Of a DNA stretch of 64,000 bases, positions 17,075 to 26,510 are shown one piece after another. Below the pieces are notes generated by a model, which was not told the DNA's origin, did not search any database, and worked only from the letters and a program-made list of their open reading frames with translations. Within the stretch, counting starts at the first letter, position 1. Each line of letters starts with the position of its first letter. Source of the DNA: an uncultured Cohaesibacter sp. (GTDB taxonomy: Bacteria; Pseudomonadota; Alphaproteobacteria; Rhizobiales; Cohaesibacteraceae); assembly GCF_963666525.1 (NCBI RefSeq), contig NZ_OY762905.1, positions 620,001 through 684,000 of the forward strand. Direction: 5' to 3'. The position numbers and the translations under genes are program-made.

Positions 17075-19519
17075 CTAGCCGATAACAGCTTCTACTGTGA
17101 CCTTCGTGACGCCCTCGGCTGGTGGCGGCACAATGTCCCCGGCAATCGGCTTACCGTCCACCCGGAGCGAGGTCAGGTTGCCCGCCCCCTTGCGCACCAC
17201 GGAGATATCGTAGGTGACACCCCGGAACTGCCGTTGCACCCGGAAATCGTCCCAGCGTTCGGGAATGACCGGCGCGATCTTGAGCCCGTCATAGTCCGGG
17301 CGAATACCGAGGATCCACTGGGTGATCGCATAATAGTTCCATGCTGCCGTGCCGGTCAGCCAGGAGTTCTTGGCCTCGCCGTGGCTCGGGGCATCGCGCC
17401 CGGCAATCATCTGGGCATAGACATAGGGCTCCAGACGGTGCACATCCGAAATGGTTTCGCGCACGGACGGGCTTATCCGGCTGTAATAGTCGAACGCAGC
17501 ATCGCCATTGCCCAACACCGCCTCTGCGATCACGACCCACGGGTTGTTATGGCAGAAGATACCGGCGTTTTCCTTGTATCCCGGCGGGTAGGTGGAGATT
17601 TCGCCATATTCGATATAGTAGCGCGAATAGGCCGGCTGCTGCAGCACGATGCCGTGCGGCGTTGCCAGATGCTTTGAAACAGAATCCAGCGCCTTGCGGG
17701 CCTTGCCATCCTCGACACCGACCCCGGCCAGAACGCAGAAGCCCTGCGGCTCGATGAAGATCTTTCCTTCAGCCTGTTCGTTGCTACCCAGCTTGTTGCC
17801 GAAATCGTCATAGGCCCTGAGGAACCAGTCACCGTCCCAGCCATGTTCGCTGATTGTGGCGCTCATGTCGGCCGAAACCCGGGCGTAATAGGCGGCATCG
17901 CCATCCTTGCCCACGACCCGGGCAATGTCGGAAAGCTCCTTGGCGGACAGCACCATCAAACCGGCAATGAACACGGATTCGGCCACTGTGCCTTCCTTGC
18001 TGGTGGTCGTCTGGAAGCTTTCGCCCGGCGTATCCGAGAAGCAGTTGAGATTGAGGCAGTCGTTCCAGTCGGCCCGCCCGATCAGCGGCAAGCCATGCGG
18101 CCCCATCCGGTCTTCGGCATACTGGATCGAGCGTTTCAGATGCTCATAGAGCGGCTCTTCCGTGCCCGGCTGGCAATCGAACATCACCGGTTCCTCCAGA
18201 ATGGAGAAATCGCCGGTTTCCTTGAGATAGGCGGCCACGCCAATGATCAGCCAGTGCGGATCATCGTTGAAGTCGCCGCCAATATCGTTGTTGCCCTTCT
18301 TGGTCAACGGCTGATACTGGTGATAGGCGCCACCGGAAGACAACTGCGTAGCGGCGATGTCGAGAATGCGCTCCCGTGCCCGCGACGGCACCATATGGAC
18401 GAAGCCCAGCAGGTCCTGATTGGAATCGCGGAAGCCAAGCCCGCGGCCGATACCGGATTCAAACGACGAAGCCGAACGGGACATGTTGAAGGTCGCCATG
18501 CACTGATAGGCGTTCCAGATATTGACCATGCGGTTGGTGTGCTGATCTGGCGAGGACACCTGATAGACCCCGAGCAGCGCGTCCCAATGGCTGGCAAGCG
18601 CATCAAATGCAGCATCGACTGCGGCCGGATCGCAATAGCGGGCAATAATCGGCTTGACGGTCTTCTTGTTCAGGATCTGCGAATTCGGCGGATCGAACTT
18701 GTCGGTCTTGTCATTTTCGTGGTAGCCCAGCACGAACACGACCTGACGGGTCTCGCCCGGCTCAAGCCGAAGCTTCACATGGTGCGAGCCGATCGGCGAC
18801 CAGCCGTGGGCAATGGAATCCCGCGACTTGCCCTCAAGCACGGCAACAGGCTTGTCCCAACCGCGCCATGGACCAAGGAAATCCTCACGCTGGGTATCAA
18901 ACCCGGCAACCTCTTCGGAACAGGCGAAAAAGGCAAAATGATTGCGCCGCTCACGATATTCGGTCTTGTGGTAGATCACCCCGTCTTCCACTTCCACCTG
19001 ACCGGTAGAAAGATTGCGCTGGAAGTTGCTCTGGTCATCCAGCGCATCCCAGAGGCAGAATTCAACCGATGAGAACAGAGAAATGTCAGCAGGAACAAGG
19101 CGCTCGTTGGTCACTGTGACCTGCCAGATTTCCAGCGTCTCGTCGAGCGGCACAAAATAGCGGGTGGCCGTGCGGATACCCGCCTTCTTGGAAGAGATGA
19201 CCGAATAGCCCATGCCATGACGGCAGCTATAGTCCTCGATGTCGGATTGCATCGGCATCCAGGAAGGTGTCCAGCAGTCCCCGCACTCATTGTCGCGTAC
19301 ATAGACATAGCGTCCGCCAAAATCAGTCGGCACGTTGTTGTAGCGACCACGGGTCAAGCGGCGCAAACGGGCATCCCGATAGTAGGAGTAGCCGCCCGCC
19401 GTTGCGGACAGAATACCGAAATAGCTCTGACATCCGATATAGTTGATCCAGGGAAGCGGCGTATCGGGGCGTGTGATGACATATTCGCGCGCCTGATCGT
19501 CAAAATATCCGTATTTCAT
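17075..19519 (-). CDS. GH94 disaccharide phosphorylase (cellobiose/diacetylchitobiose phosphorylase-like)
   Basis: 814-residue cytoplasmic enzyme of glycoside hydrolase family 94, which cleaves a beta-linked disaccharide with phosphate to give a sugar 1-phosphate and free sugar. The N-terminal beta-sandwich begins [15 protein letters not shown]; the (alpha/alpha)6 barrel carries [14 protein letters not shown] (360-373) and [10 protein letters not shown] (484-493), where Asp487 is the likely general acid. Length matches cellobiose and N,N'-diacetylchitobiose phosphorylases (about 800-820). Which disaccharide is used cannot be read by eye. Start ATG at 19519 with AGGTG upstream. A perfect LacI-type palindrome lies about 150 bases upstream; its repressor is not adjacent. 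Confidence 0.88.
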   Translation of the reverse strand: MKYGYFDDQAREYVITRPDTPLPWINYIGCQSYFGILSATAGGYSYYRDARLRRLTRGRYNNVPTDFGGRYVYVRDNECGDCWTPSWMPMQSDIEDYSCRHGMGYSVISSKKAGIRTATRYFVPLDETLEIWQVTVTNERLVPADISLFSSVEFCLWDALDDQSNFQRNLSTGQVEVEDGVIYHKTEYRERRNHFAFFACSEEVAGFDTQREDFLGPWRGWDKPVAVLEGKSRDSIAHGWSPIGSHHVKLRLEPGETRQVVFVLGYHENDKTDKFDPPNSQILNKKTVKPIIARYCDPAAVDAAFDALASHWDALLGVYQVSSPDQHTNRMVNIWNAYQCMATFNMSRSASSFESGIGRGLGFRDSNQDLLGFVHMVPSRARERILDIAATQLSSGGAYHQYQPLTKKGNNDIGGDFNDDPHWLIIGVAAYLKETGDFSILEEPVMFDCQPGTEEPLYEHLKRSIQYAEDRMGPHGLPLIGRADWNDCLNLNCFSDTPGESFQTTTSKEGTVAESVFIAGLMVLSAKELSDIARVVGKDGDAAYYARVSADMSATISEHGWDGDWFLRAYDDFGNKLGSNEQAEGKIFIEPQGFCVLAGVGVEDGKARKALDSVSKHLATPHGIVLQQPAYSRYYIEYGEISTYPPGYKENAGIFCHNNPWVVIAEAVLGNGDAAFDYYSRISPSVRETISDVHRLEPYVYAQMIAGRDAPSHGEAKNSWLTGTAAWNYYAITQWILGIRPDYDGLKIAPVIPERWDDFRVQRQFRGVTYDISVVRKGAGNLTSLRVDGKPIAGDIVPPPAEGVTKVTVEAVIG

Positions 19520-19663
19520 GGTGAGCACCTGCCCTATGGGTATCTAGCTGGAACTGCGTATCTGGCTGGAGCGCTTGCCCCGACCCGATCATGCAATCAA
19601 GACCACGGCAACTCCAATTCTCAGATTGTCGTCCACCTACCACACAAGACAGAAAGTTGGAAG

Positions 19664-19675
19664 TGAAACGTTTCA
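19664..19675. promoter_or_regulatory. LacI-family operator upstream of GH94 phosphorylase
   Basis: Perfect palindrome TGAAACGTTTCA with central CG, the common half-site pattern of LacI/GalR repressors. It is followed by AT-rich promoter-like DNA and lies 145-156 bases before the GH94 start. Confidence 0.7.
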
Positions 19676-19881
19676 GATTTTAATTTAGTGTCTCATTTTT
19701 GAAATTAATGGTGTAATTTGCCGATTTCGACTCTATTTTGCTTTCAACCGCAACCGGATGTTGACGGAGCGATTTCACCCGGCTGTTGATATCTTTCATC
19801 ATGAAAGCGGCGTCACGAGACGGAGCGGTCGCACCGAGCATGGTCGCGAACGGGAGCAAATCGGATGGATGACATAAAGAA

Positions 19882-19912
19882 AAGGCCCGGGAATCCCCCC
19901 CCGGGCCTTATA
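19882..19912 (-). terminator. Rho-independent terminator of the paaN-liv-fadB operon
   Basis: Stem AAGGCCCGGG / CCCGGGCCTT around AATCCCCCC-type loop. On the minus strand the hairpin is followed by TTTTCTTT, 30-60 bases after the stop of the hydratase/dehydrogenase gene. Confidence 0.85.
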
Positions 19913-19940
19913 GATGATCAAAAATCGAAAAGAGACAGCG

Positions 19941-21893
19941 TTATCCCTTGCAGTCATGCAGAAACATTGGCCCGCCTTTCCAGCGAGGGAAGCCATAGCC
20001 ATGGATCTCGACCAGATCGATATCCGATGCAGATTGCGCAATCCCCTCGTCAAGGATCGCCTGCCCTTCGCTGGCCATGGCGGCAAGCAGGTTGGCGACG
20101 ATCTTGTCGGGCGACATCAGCCTTGAAGGCGCGACATGAGCGGACAACAGATTGGCCACCACCCGGGAGGGTTCTGGCGTTCGACTGCCATTAGGATAGT
20201 CATACCACCCGCCGTCTGTCTTCTGGCCCTTGCGCCCGGCCTTCACCAAACAGTCGCCAAGCGTTTCGGGCACGGCATGCCCGGCTGCCCGCGCTCCTTC
20301 CCGTTGCAGATAGGCAATATCAAGCCCACCAAGGTCTTGCGCCTCGAACGGCCCCATTCTGAAGCCGAATGCCCGCATGGCTGCATCGATCTCGGCAATC
20401 CCCACACCATCCACCACCAGAGACTCGGCTGCTGCGCGATAACGCTTGAGAATGCGATTGCCGATGAACCCCTCGCAGATTCCAGCCTCGACCGGCACCT
20501 TGCCCAACAACCGGCCAAGTGCAAAGGCTGCGGCAAGGACATCGGACGCGGTTTCCGGCACGGGCACGATTTCCAAAAGCTTCATCACATGAGCCGGACT
20601 GAAGAAATGCAGCCCGATGAAACGCTCAGGATGGGCCAGACCTGCCACGATGGCCCGCGGATCCAGATAGGACGTGTTGGTGGCGAGAATGGCATCGGCC
20701 CGACAATGGCGCACCAGATCGGCAAACACCGCCCGTTTGACGCCGATCTCTTCGAACACGGCCTCGATTACCAGATCGCACCCGGCAAGCGCGGCATAGT
20801 CGGTGCTGCCGGTGATCCCGGCCAGACGGTCCGCCTTGCCAGCACTATCAAGCTTGCCGCGCTTGACGGCCCCATCAAAGATAGATGCGAGATTGGCAAG
20901 TCCCCGATCAAGCGCCGCGTCATCCCGCTCGATCAACACAACGGGCAAACCGGCTTCGCGACAGGCGGCGGCAATGCCTGCTCCCATGGTGCCACCACCG
21001 ATGACGCCGATCGAGGCAACGGAACGTGGTTTGACAGCCCGCAAGGCATCAGGGCGCCCTGCCCCTCGCTCCGCAAAGAAGACATGACGCAAGGCTGCGG
21101 CTTCTTCGGACTGGCGCAACGCCAGAAAGCACGCCCGTTCCTTGGCCATCGCCAGGGGAAAGGGATGCTCGGAGCCAAAGCGGATCAGCTCCAGCGCTTC
21201 AAGCGGGGCCCGATGACCAGCTTTGGCCGCACGCTTGCCCGCCTCCTGCCAGAAGTCCTCCGGCATCGGCTCGACCGGCCTTTCCGACACAGCAGGGGGC
21301 AGCGGACACTTGAGCGCAGAACGCGCAAAGGCAACAGCCCCCGCCACAAGGTCACCGGCAATGATCTCATCGATCAGCCCGACCGATAGAGCCTTGGAGG
21401 CATTCCAGGGCCGTCCGCTGGTGACCAGATCCACGGCCACAGAAACCCCGGCGAGCCGCGACGTCCGCACGGTCCCCGAAGCGCCCGGCACAATGCCGAG
21501 CGTCACTTCTGGCAACCCGACCTTGGCGTCGGGAGATGCGACGCGAAACCGGCACCCCATCGCCACTTCGAAACCGCCGCCCAGCGCCGCGCCATGAATG
21601 GCTGCCACCCATGGCTTCTTCGCAGCCTCGATCCGAGCCACCACATCAGGTAGATGGGGTGACTGGGGTGGCTTGCCAAATTCGCGAACATCGGCCCCGG
21701 CAATGAAGGTACGCCCGGCGCAGACCAGAACCACGGCCTTGACCGCGTCATCCCCGTCACAAGCCTCAGCCGCCTCAAGCAACCCTTGCCGGAGGTCCGC
21801 AGAGAGCGCATTGACCGGCGGGTTGGTAACGGTGACCAAGGCGATCTCGCCATCCTTGCGGATGCCCACCAGTGCTGTTGTCTTGTCGTCCAT
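19941..21893 (-). CDS. Bifunctional enoyl-CoA hydratase/3-hydroxyacyl-CoA dehydrogenase (FadB/FadJ-like)
   Basis: 650-residue fusion. The crotonase domain (about 1-190) shows the oxyanion-hole motifs AGADVREFG and GAALGGGFEVAMG. A linker leads to the NAD-binding Rossmann domain (IGVIGGGTMGAGIAAA, near 290) and the C-terminal dehydrogenase domain with FFSPAHVMKLLEIVP. It hydrates an enoyl-CoA and oxidises the 3-hydroxyacyl-CoA. ATG at 21893 starts 1 base after the LivF stop with GGGGA upstream, so it is last in the paaN-liv operon. As no separate paaF or paaH is in the island, this protein probably supplies both steps of late phenylacetate degradation (inference). Confidence 0.9.
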   Translation of the reverse strand: MDDKTTALVGIRKDGEIALVTVTNPPVNALSADLRQGLLEAAEACDGDDAVKAVVLVCAGRTFIAGADVREFGKPPQSPHLPDVVARIEAAKKPWVAAIHGAALGGGFEVAMGCRFRVASPDAKVGLPEVTLGIVPGASGTVRTSRLAGVSVAVDLVTSGRPWNASKALSVGLIDEIIAGDLVAGAVAFARSALKCPLPPAVSERPVEPMPEDFWQEAGKRAAKAGHRAPLEALELIRFGSEHPFPLAMAKERACFLALRQSEEAAALRHVFFAERGAGRPDALRAVKPRSVASIGVIGGGTMGAGIAAACREAGLPVVLIERDDAALDRGLANLASIFDGAVKRGKLDSAGKADRLAGITGSTDYAALAGCDLVIEAVFEEIGVKRAVFADLVRHCRADAILATNTSYLDPRAIVAGLAHPERFIGLHFFSPAHVMKLLEIVPVPETASDVLAAAFALGRLLGKVPVEAGICEGFIGNRILKRYRAAAESLVVDGVGIAEIDAAMRAFGFRMGPFEAQDLGGLDIAYLQREGARAAGHAVPETLGDCLVKAGRKGQKTDGGWYDYPNGSRTPEPSRVVANLLSAHVAPSRLMSPDKIVANLLAAMASEGQAILDEGIAQSASDIDLVEIHGYGFPRWKGGPMFLHDCKG

Positions 21894-21894
21894 A

Positions 21895-22596
21895 TCAAAT
21901 CCCCAGATAGGCTTCACGAATGCGTGGATCAGCAATGAGATCGGCAGCGGGACCTGACATGGTGACCCGCCCGGTTTCCATCACATAGCCCCGATCGGCG
22001 ATCTTCAGGGCACCGAAGGCATTCTGTTCGACCAGCAACACGGTCACATCCCGCGCCTTGAGGCTTTCGACCACCTCGAAAATCTGCGCCACCAACAGCG
22101 GCGCCAACCCCATAGACGGTTCATCCAGCAACAGACAATGTGGCCGCCCCATCAGGGCTCGGGCAATGGCCAGCATCTGCTGCTGCCCCCCGGAAAGCCC
22201 TCCGGCCATCTGGTTGCGCTTCTGCTTGAGGATCGGGAACATCGCAAAGGCATCGTCCATATCCGCAGTCACGCGCTCATCACTGAACAGGAAGGCACCC
22301 AGACGCAGATTTTCCTCCACCGATAGATTGGTGAAAATCTGCCGCCCCTCCGGAGACTGAGAAAGCCCGCGAGCCAGCCGTTTGAAGGCTGGTACTGTCG
22401 TTATAGCTTCGCCGCGAAAGTCGATCCGTCCCCCGGTAACCGGCTGGATGCCGGACAGGCACTTCAGCAAGGTCGTCTTGCCCGCACCATTGGCCCCTAC
22501 CACGGTAACGATCTCGCCGGAATTGACCTCGAGATCCACCCCGTGCAGCACTTCAATGCGCCCATAGGCCGAATGCAGTTTCTCAACCGACAGCAT
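21895..22596 (-). CDS. livF: Branched-chain amino acid-type ABC transporter ATPase LivF (paa island)
   Basis: 233 residues, a complete ABC ATPase: Walker A GANGAGKTT (about 34-42), signature LSGGQQQML, Walker B LLLDEPSMGL. Gene order after livG and the short length identify it as the LivF member of a HAAT importer. Its start overlaps the livG end by 14 bases, implying translational coupling. In this operon the importer likely carries an aromatic acid such as phenylacetate rather than amino acids (inference from context). Confidence 0.9.
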   Translation of the reverse strand: MLSVEKLHSAYGRIEVLHGVDLEVNSGEIVTVVGANGAGKTTLLKCLSGIQPVTGGRIDFRGEAITTVPAFKRLARGLSQSPEGRQIFTNLSVEENLRLGAFLFSDERVTADMDDAFAMFPILKQKRNQMAGGLSGGQQQMLAIARALMGRPHCLLLDEPSMGLAPLLVAQIFEVVESLKARDVTVLLVEQNAFGALKIADRGYVMETGRVTMSGPAADLIADPRIREAYLGI

Positions 22597-23410
22597 GGGC
22601 GGCCTCCTTCTCGTCTTCCTCGTCTTGTTCGTCTTGTTCGTCCTGCTCTGCGTCGACCGTTCCCAGATAGGCTGAAATCACCTCCGGATTACGGGACACC
22701 TCGTCCGGTTTGCCCTCGGCGATCTTCTCGCCATGATCGAGCACGACAATATGGTTGGAGATGCGCATCACCATTTTCATGTCATGTTCGACCAGCAGGA
22801 TTCCGATTCCCGTAGCAGCGAGTTCGGCGATGAAGGCGTCGATTTCCTCCGTCTCCACCGCGTTACAGCCTGCAGCCGGTTCATCCAGCAACAGGACACG
22901 GGGCGACATGGCCAGTGCCCGCACGATCTCCAACCGCTTGAGAGCCCCGTAGGAGAGATTGCCGGCCACCTGTTCGGCGGCCTTGTCGAGCCGCACACGG
23001 GTGAGCAGCGCCATCGCCTTTTCACGCACCTCGGCAGACCGCCGTTTCGTTCCCGGCAGGGCCAGAAGGTCGGCCAGCAAATGGCCGCGCTCAGCCAGAT
23101 GAAAGCCGACGATAACATTTTCCAGCACCGTCATGTCCTGAAAAATCTGCAGATTCTGGAAGGTGCGGGTCATCCCCATGCGGGCCAGAAGGTGTGGCTC
23201 GAAACGTGTCACATCCTGACCATCCAGCATCACCCGTCCCCTATCCGGCAGATAGACTCCGGAAATCATGTTGAACAGAGTGGTCTTGCCAGCTCCGTTC
23301 GGCCCGATAACCGAGACGATCTCACCCGCACTTGCGGAAAAGCCCACATCATTGACAGCCCTGAGACCGCCAAAGCTGATCCCGAGCCCTTCGACTTGCA
23401 AAAGTGTCAT
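22583..23410 (-). CDS. livG: Branched-chain amino acid-type ABC transporter ATPase LivG, acidic C-terminal tail
   Basis: 275 residues with Walker [10 protein letters not shown] (about 37-45), signature [10 protein letters not shown] and Walker [15 protein letters not shown]. The LivG-specific [16 protein letters not shown] segment is present. After the normal end (ISAYLGT) an extra tail [18 protein letters not shown] is encoded by short GACGAACAA-type DNA repeats at 22610-22655; this low-complexity acidic tail is unusual. Signature LSYG rather than LSGG also occurs in other LivG proteins. Start overlaps the livM stop by 4 bases. Confidence 0.9.
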   Translation of the reverse strand: MTLLQVEGLGISFGGLRAVNDVGFSASAGEIVSVIGPNGAGKTTLFNMISGVYLPDRGRVMLDGQDVTRFEPHLLARMGMTRTFQNLQIFQDMTVLENVIVGFHLAERGHLLADLLALPGTKRRSAEVREKAMALLTRVRLDKAAEQVAGNLSYGALKRLEIVRALAMSPRVLLLDEPAAGCNAVETEEIDAFIAELAATGIGILLVEHDMKMVMRISNHIVVLDHGEKIAEGKPDEVSRNPEVISAYLGTVDAEQDEQDEQDEEDEKEAAHAVG

Positions 23411-24363
23411 TCGCCCCTCCCCCTCAATTTGGCGGCGATGGAAGGCAGCAATCCCCTTGGTAGGAAGATCATCACGAGGATCATTACCAGCCCCATGATC
23501 AACTGCTCATACTCGGCAAAAACAGTGAGCACCTGTGGCAGCAGCGTCAGGATGGCAGCCCCCAGAGTGGCACCGAGCACCGAGTTGACCCCGCCGAGAA
23601 CAGCCATGGTCACCATCTCGATAGAGTGCATGAACCCGGCCACATCCGGCGTGATGAAGCGGTTCTGCAGGGACAGCAGCGATCCGGCCACCGACGCATA
23701 GACCGCCGAAATCACGAAGGCCTGAAGCTTGACCTGAGCCACATCGATTCCGACTGTGCGGGCGGCCACTTCCGAGCCATGCAGGGCGCGCATCGCCCGT
23801 CCGGTGGAACTGTTGAACAGATTGAGCGCGATCCAGACCCCGACAATCAGCACCAGCCCGCAGACGAGATACCAGAACTCGCCGCTCGACAGCTTGAGTC
23901 CGACGCCTTTCAGAAAGTCGCGCAAGCCAAGCTCAGCAACCTCCATGCCATCCGGCCCGCGAGTCAACGCCCGCTCATTGGTCAGCACCATGGAAACCAG
24001 AATGCCGAAGCCGAGCGTGGCGACCGCCAGATAGTAGCCCTTGAGCCGGAGAATCGGCTTGCCGATCAGCGCTGCCATGATGGCCGACACCAGCGCACCG
24101 AGCAGCATGGCAAGGGCGGGATGCAACCCAAGCGCCTCCGGCCCCAGCGCGCAGGCATAAGCTCCGATCCCGGCAAACCCCGCATGCCCGAGGCTTATCT
24201 GCCCCGCATAGCCGATCAGGATCACCAGTCCGACAACGCTGAGCGCGTTGACGAAGATCAGCGCACCGACGCGGAAATAATAGCCGGACGGAAAGAACAG
24301 CGGCAGAATGGCAATCAGCGCCAGCAACACCGCGAGCTGAACCCATTTCGAATTGAATGTCAT
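23407..24363 (-). CDS. livM: Branched-chain amino acid-type ABC transporter permease LivM (paa island)
   Basis: 318-residue inner-membrane permease with about nine helices. Family hallmarks are [20 protein letters not shown] (near 49-68), [14 protein letters not shown] and the EAA-like loop [19 protein letters not shown]. It pairs with LivH encoded 3 bases upstream in the transcript. The ATG at 24363 is close behind the livH stop. The whole cassette (binding protein, LivH, LivM, LivG, LivF) is present and so should be functional. Confidence 0.92.
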   Translation of the reverse strand: MTFNSKWVQLAVLLALIAILPLFFPSGYYFRVGALIFVNALSVVGLVILIGYAGQISLGHAGFAGIGAYACALGPEALGLHPALAMLLGALVSAIMAALIGKPILRLKGYYLAVATLGFGILVSMVLTNERALTRGPDGMEVAELGLRDFLKGVGLKLSSGEFWYLVCGLVLIVGVWIALNLFNSSTGRAMRALHGSEVAARTVGIDVAQVKLQAFVISAVYASVAGSLLSLQNRFITPDVAGFMHSIEMVTMAVLGGVNSVLGATLGAAILTLLPQVLTVFAEYEQLIMGLVMILVMIFLPRGLLPSIAAKLRGRGE

Positions 24364-24366
24364 GGA

Positions 24367-25239
24367 TCAAACCCTCTCGGTTCTCTTGGCGCCAAAAATG
24401 CCCTGCGGCATGGCAAAGAGCACGGCCAGAATGACGATGAAGGCCACCGCATCCTTATATTGCGAGCTGAGATAACCCGCCGTCATGGCCTCCAGCAGGC
24501 CAAGCAGGATGCCGCCGACAAGCGCCCCCTTGGGATTGCCCATGCCCCCCAGCATCGCGGCAGCAAAACCCTTGAGTGCCAGACCAACGCCGACATCATA
24601 GGCAACCAGCGTGATCGGTGTGACCAGGACACCCGCCAGCGCCCCGATGGCCGCAGACAGGGAAAAGGACAGGGTCATCACCCAACCGGTGTTGATACCG
24701 ACGAGCTGGGCTGCCAGCCTGTTGTTGGCAGTTGCCAATACGGCCTTGCCAGTCAGGGTCTTGGTGAAAAACGCCCACAGACCGATGAAAATGAAGAAGG
24801 CGCCCCCGACCACCCAGAGGCTCTGCGGCAAGATCGCGGCCCCCAGCAGGCGGATGGGCTCATCACCCGAGAAGGACGGAAAGCGGTGCAGCTGCTTGTC
24901 AAAGATCAGCTGAGCAGCCCCGCGAATGACAATCGAGGCGCCGATGGTGATAATGATCAGCGAGACCACAGGCGCACCGCGCGCCGGCTCGATCGCCAGC
25001 TTGTTCAGCGCCACACCGACAAGAGCGGTCAGCACGATCGCGATCAGGGCGGCAAGCGGCAGGGGCAGTCCGGCAGCATGGGCAAAAACGGTGATCATCC
25101 CGCCCAACATGACAAACTCCCCTTGCGCGAAATTCACCACGTCGGAGGCGTTGTAGATGATGGTGAAGCCCAGAGCAACGAGCGCGTAGACAGCGCCAAC
25201 GGTCATCCCGGACAAAAGAAACTGCATCAAGGCATCCAT
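24367..25239 (-). CDS. livH: Branched-chain amino acid-type ABC transporter permease LivH (paa island)
   Basis: 290-residue permease. Typical motifs are GAVYALVALGFTIIYNASDVVNFAQGEFVMLGG near the N-terminus (in part YNASDVVNFAQGEF) and GFAAAMLGGMGNPKGALVGG near the C-terminus. Start ATG 25239 with GGGAG 8 bases upstream. It is separated from the binding-protein gene by 63 bases that hold a stable hairpin, a common device to give more binding protein than permease. Confidence 0.92.
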   Translation of the reverse strand: MDALMQFLLSGMTVGAVYALVALGFTIIYNASDVVNFAQGEFVMLGGMITVFAHAAGLPLPLAALIAIVLTALVGVALNKLAIEPARGAPVVSLIIITIGASIVIRGAAQLIFDKQLHRFPSFSGDEPIRLLGAAILPQSLWVVGGAFFIFIGLWAFFTKTLTGKAVLATANNRLAAQLVGINTGWVMTLSFSLSAAIGALAGVLVTPITLVAYDVGVGLALKGFAAAMLGGMGNPKGALVGGILLGLLEAMTAGYLSSQYKDAVAFIVILAVLFAMPQGIFGAKRTERV

Positions 25240-25272
25240 GAGCGGCTCTCCCTTTGTGTTCGAGTCGAAAGA

Positions 25273-25292
25273 GGCGGGGCAACAGCCCCGCC
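25273..25292 (-). promoter_or_regulatory. Intercistronic hairpin between binding protein and permease genes
   Basis: Perfect 8-bp GC stem GGCGGGGC-aaca-GCCCCGCC directly after the binding-protein stop. No strong T tract follows, so it is more likely an mRNA-stabilising or partial attenuation hairpin than a full terminator. Confidence 0.65.
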
Positions 25293-25302
25293 CGATGCAT
25301 GC

Positions 25303-26463
25303 TTATTCAGCAAGGGCCCAGCCACCGTCGCGAATCTCGAGCATCCGGAATGCGCTGAGATCGAGACCCAGATGATCGGTCGCCGAGAAGCTGTAGGTCC
25401 CGGTCGTGCCGACAAGCCCTGCGGTTGCTTCCAGAGCATTGCGGATTGCCTCTGCGTCCGCCCCGCCCGTTTTCATGGCATTGGCCATCAGCAGGAAGGC
25501 ATCGTTGGCATAGCCGCCAAAGGTGGAAACCTTCTGGTCGAACTTGGCTTCAAACGCGGTCTTGTAGGTGGTGACAACCTCCTTCTGCGGATCGCCATCC
25601 GGCAGGATGTCGGCAATCAGCAAGGCAGTCCCTGGCAGTCTTACACCCTCGGCAGCCTCTGCTCCGGCCAGCTTGATGAAGCCATCGGAAGCCACCCCGT
25701 GGCTCTGATAGAGAGGCAGATCGATTCCAAGCTGTGCCTTGTTGCGGGTGACGATTGCCGGTCCCTGACCAAAGCCGGGATTGAGGATCGCCTGCACCCC
25801 CTCGGTCTTGGCAATCTTGGTCAGCTGTGGCGTCATGTCGGCGTCTTGCGGACCATAGGTCTCGTCGGCAAGAACCTCGATACCGTGTTCCGCCGCGATA
25901 TCATGACACTGGGCCTGCATCGAGGCACCAAAGCCGTCGGTGCCCGAAATCATGCCGATCCTGGTGAGCCCGCGCGCGGCCATGTCGGTGAAGATCTTGG
26001 CACAGGCCATGCGATCGGTATGCGGGGTCTTGAAGACATTCGCCCGCACCGGATCGATGATCTGTATGGCGCCGGCAAGCGAGATGAACGGAATGGATTC
26101 GTCTTCTGCCACCGAGATGATCGACATGGTGGTGCCCGTGGTGGAACCGCCAATGATGGCCGTCACTTCGTCATCCTCGACCAGACGCGTGGCAAAGGTT
26201 CGCGCCTTGTTCGGATCGCCGCCATCGTCATAGAGGAACAGCTTGATCTTTTCGCCGTTGATGCCTCCAGCTTCATTGATCTGCTCGACGAGCATTTCGA
26301 TGGTCTTGGCTTCCGGATCGCCAAGAAATGCGGCTGGCCCTGTGGCGGACACGCTTGCCCCGAGACGGATTTCGGCAGAAGCCGGTGCTGACAGGCTGAT
26401 GGCCCCAAGGGCAACCAGCGTCGTCATGCCAGTGGTGAGGGCAGTGGTGATTGCGGTTTTCAT
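25303..26463 (-). CDS. Liv-type ABC transporter periplasmic substrate-binding protein (paa island)
   Basis: 386 residues: a Sec signal peptide (about 1-30, ending APASA-EI) and a type I periplasmic binding fold (peripla_BP_6 type) starting IRLGASVSATGPAAFLGDPEA. It delivers substrate to the LivHMGF complex encoded downstream. Its position between paaN and the permease genes, and the PaaR boxes at the operon promoter, point to phenylacetate or a related aromatic acid as ligand (inference; binding proteins of this family bind many acids and amino acids). Confidence 0.9.
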   Translation of the reverse strand: MKTAITTALTTGMTTLVALGAISLSAPASAEIRLGASVSATGPAAFLGDPEAKTIEMLVEQINEAGGINGEKIKLFLYDDGGDPNKARTFATRLVEDDEVTAIIGGSTTGTTMSIISVAEDESIPFISLAGAIQIIDPVRANVFKTPHTDRMACAKIFTDMAARGLTRIGMISGTDGFGASMQAQCHDIAAEHGIEVLADETYGPQDADMTPQLTKIAKTEGVQAILNPGFGQGPAIVTRNKAQLGIDLPLYQSHGVASDGFIKLAGAEAAEGVRLPGTALLIADILPDGDPQKEVVTTYKTAFEAKFDQKVSTFGGYANDAFLLMANAMKTGGADAEAIRNALEATAGLVGTTGTYSFSATDHLGLDLSAFRMLEIRDGGWALAE

Positions 26464-26510
26464 GGATAGTCCTCCCTAGATATCCAGTTGATGAATGTGG
26501 CCCCGGGCGC

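Larger units (their letters stand above)
19520..19940. other. Intergenic region: GH94 promoter and terminator of the fadB-like gene
   Basis: No gene supported. It contains the 12-bp LacI-type palindrome (19664-19675), an AT-rich stretch (19676-19745) and, at the right end, the hairpin terminator for the minus-strand operon ending at 19941. Confidence 0.6.

Noticed and set aside
17843-19072. A 409-codon plus-strand frame inside the GH94 gene
   Set aside because: Antisense shadow of a strongly supported phosphorylase gene.
23626-26391. A 921-codon open frame on the plus strand opposite the Liv transporter genes
   Set aside because: It is antisense to five clear genes, is rich in His, Gln and Arg, and shows no domain; long antisense frames are expected in GC-rich coding DNA.
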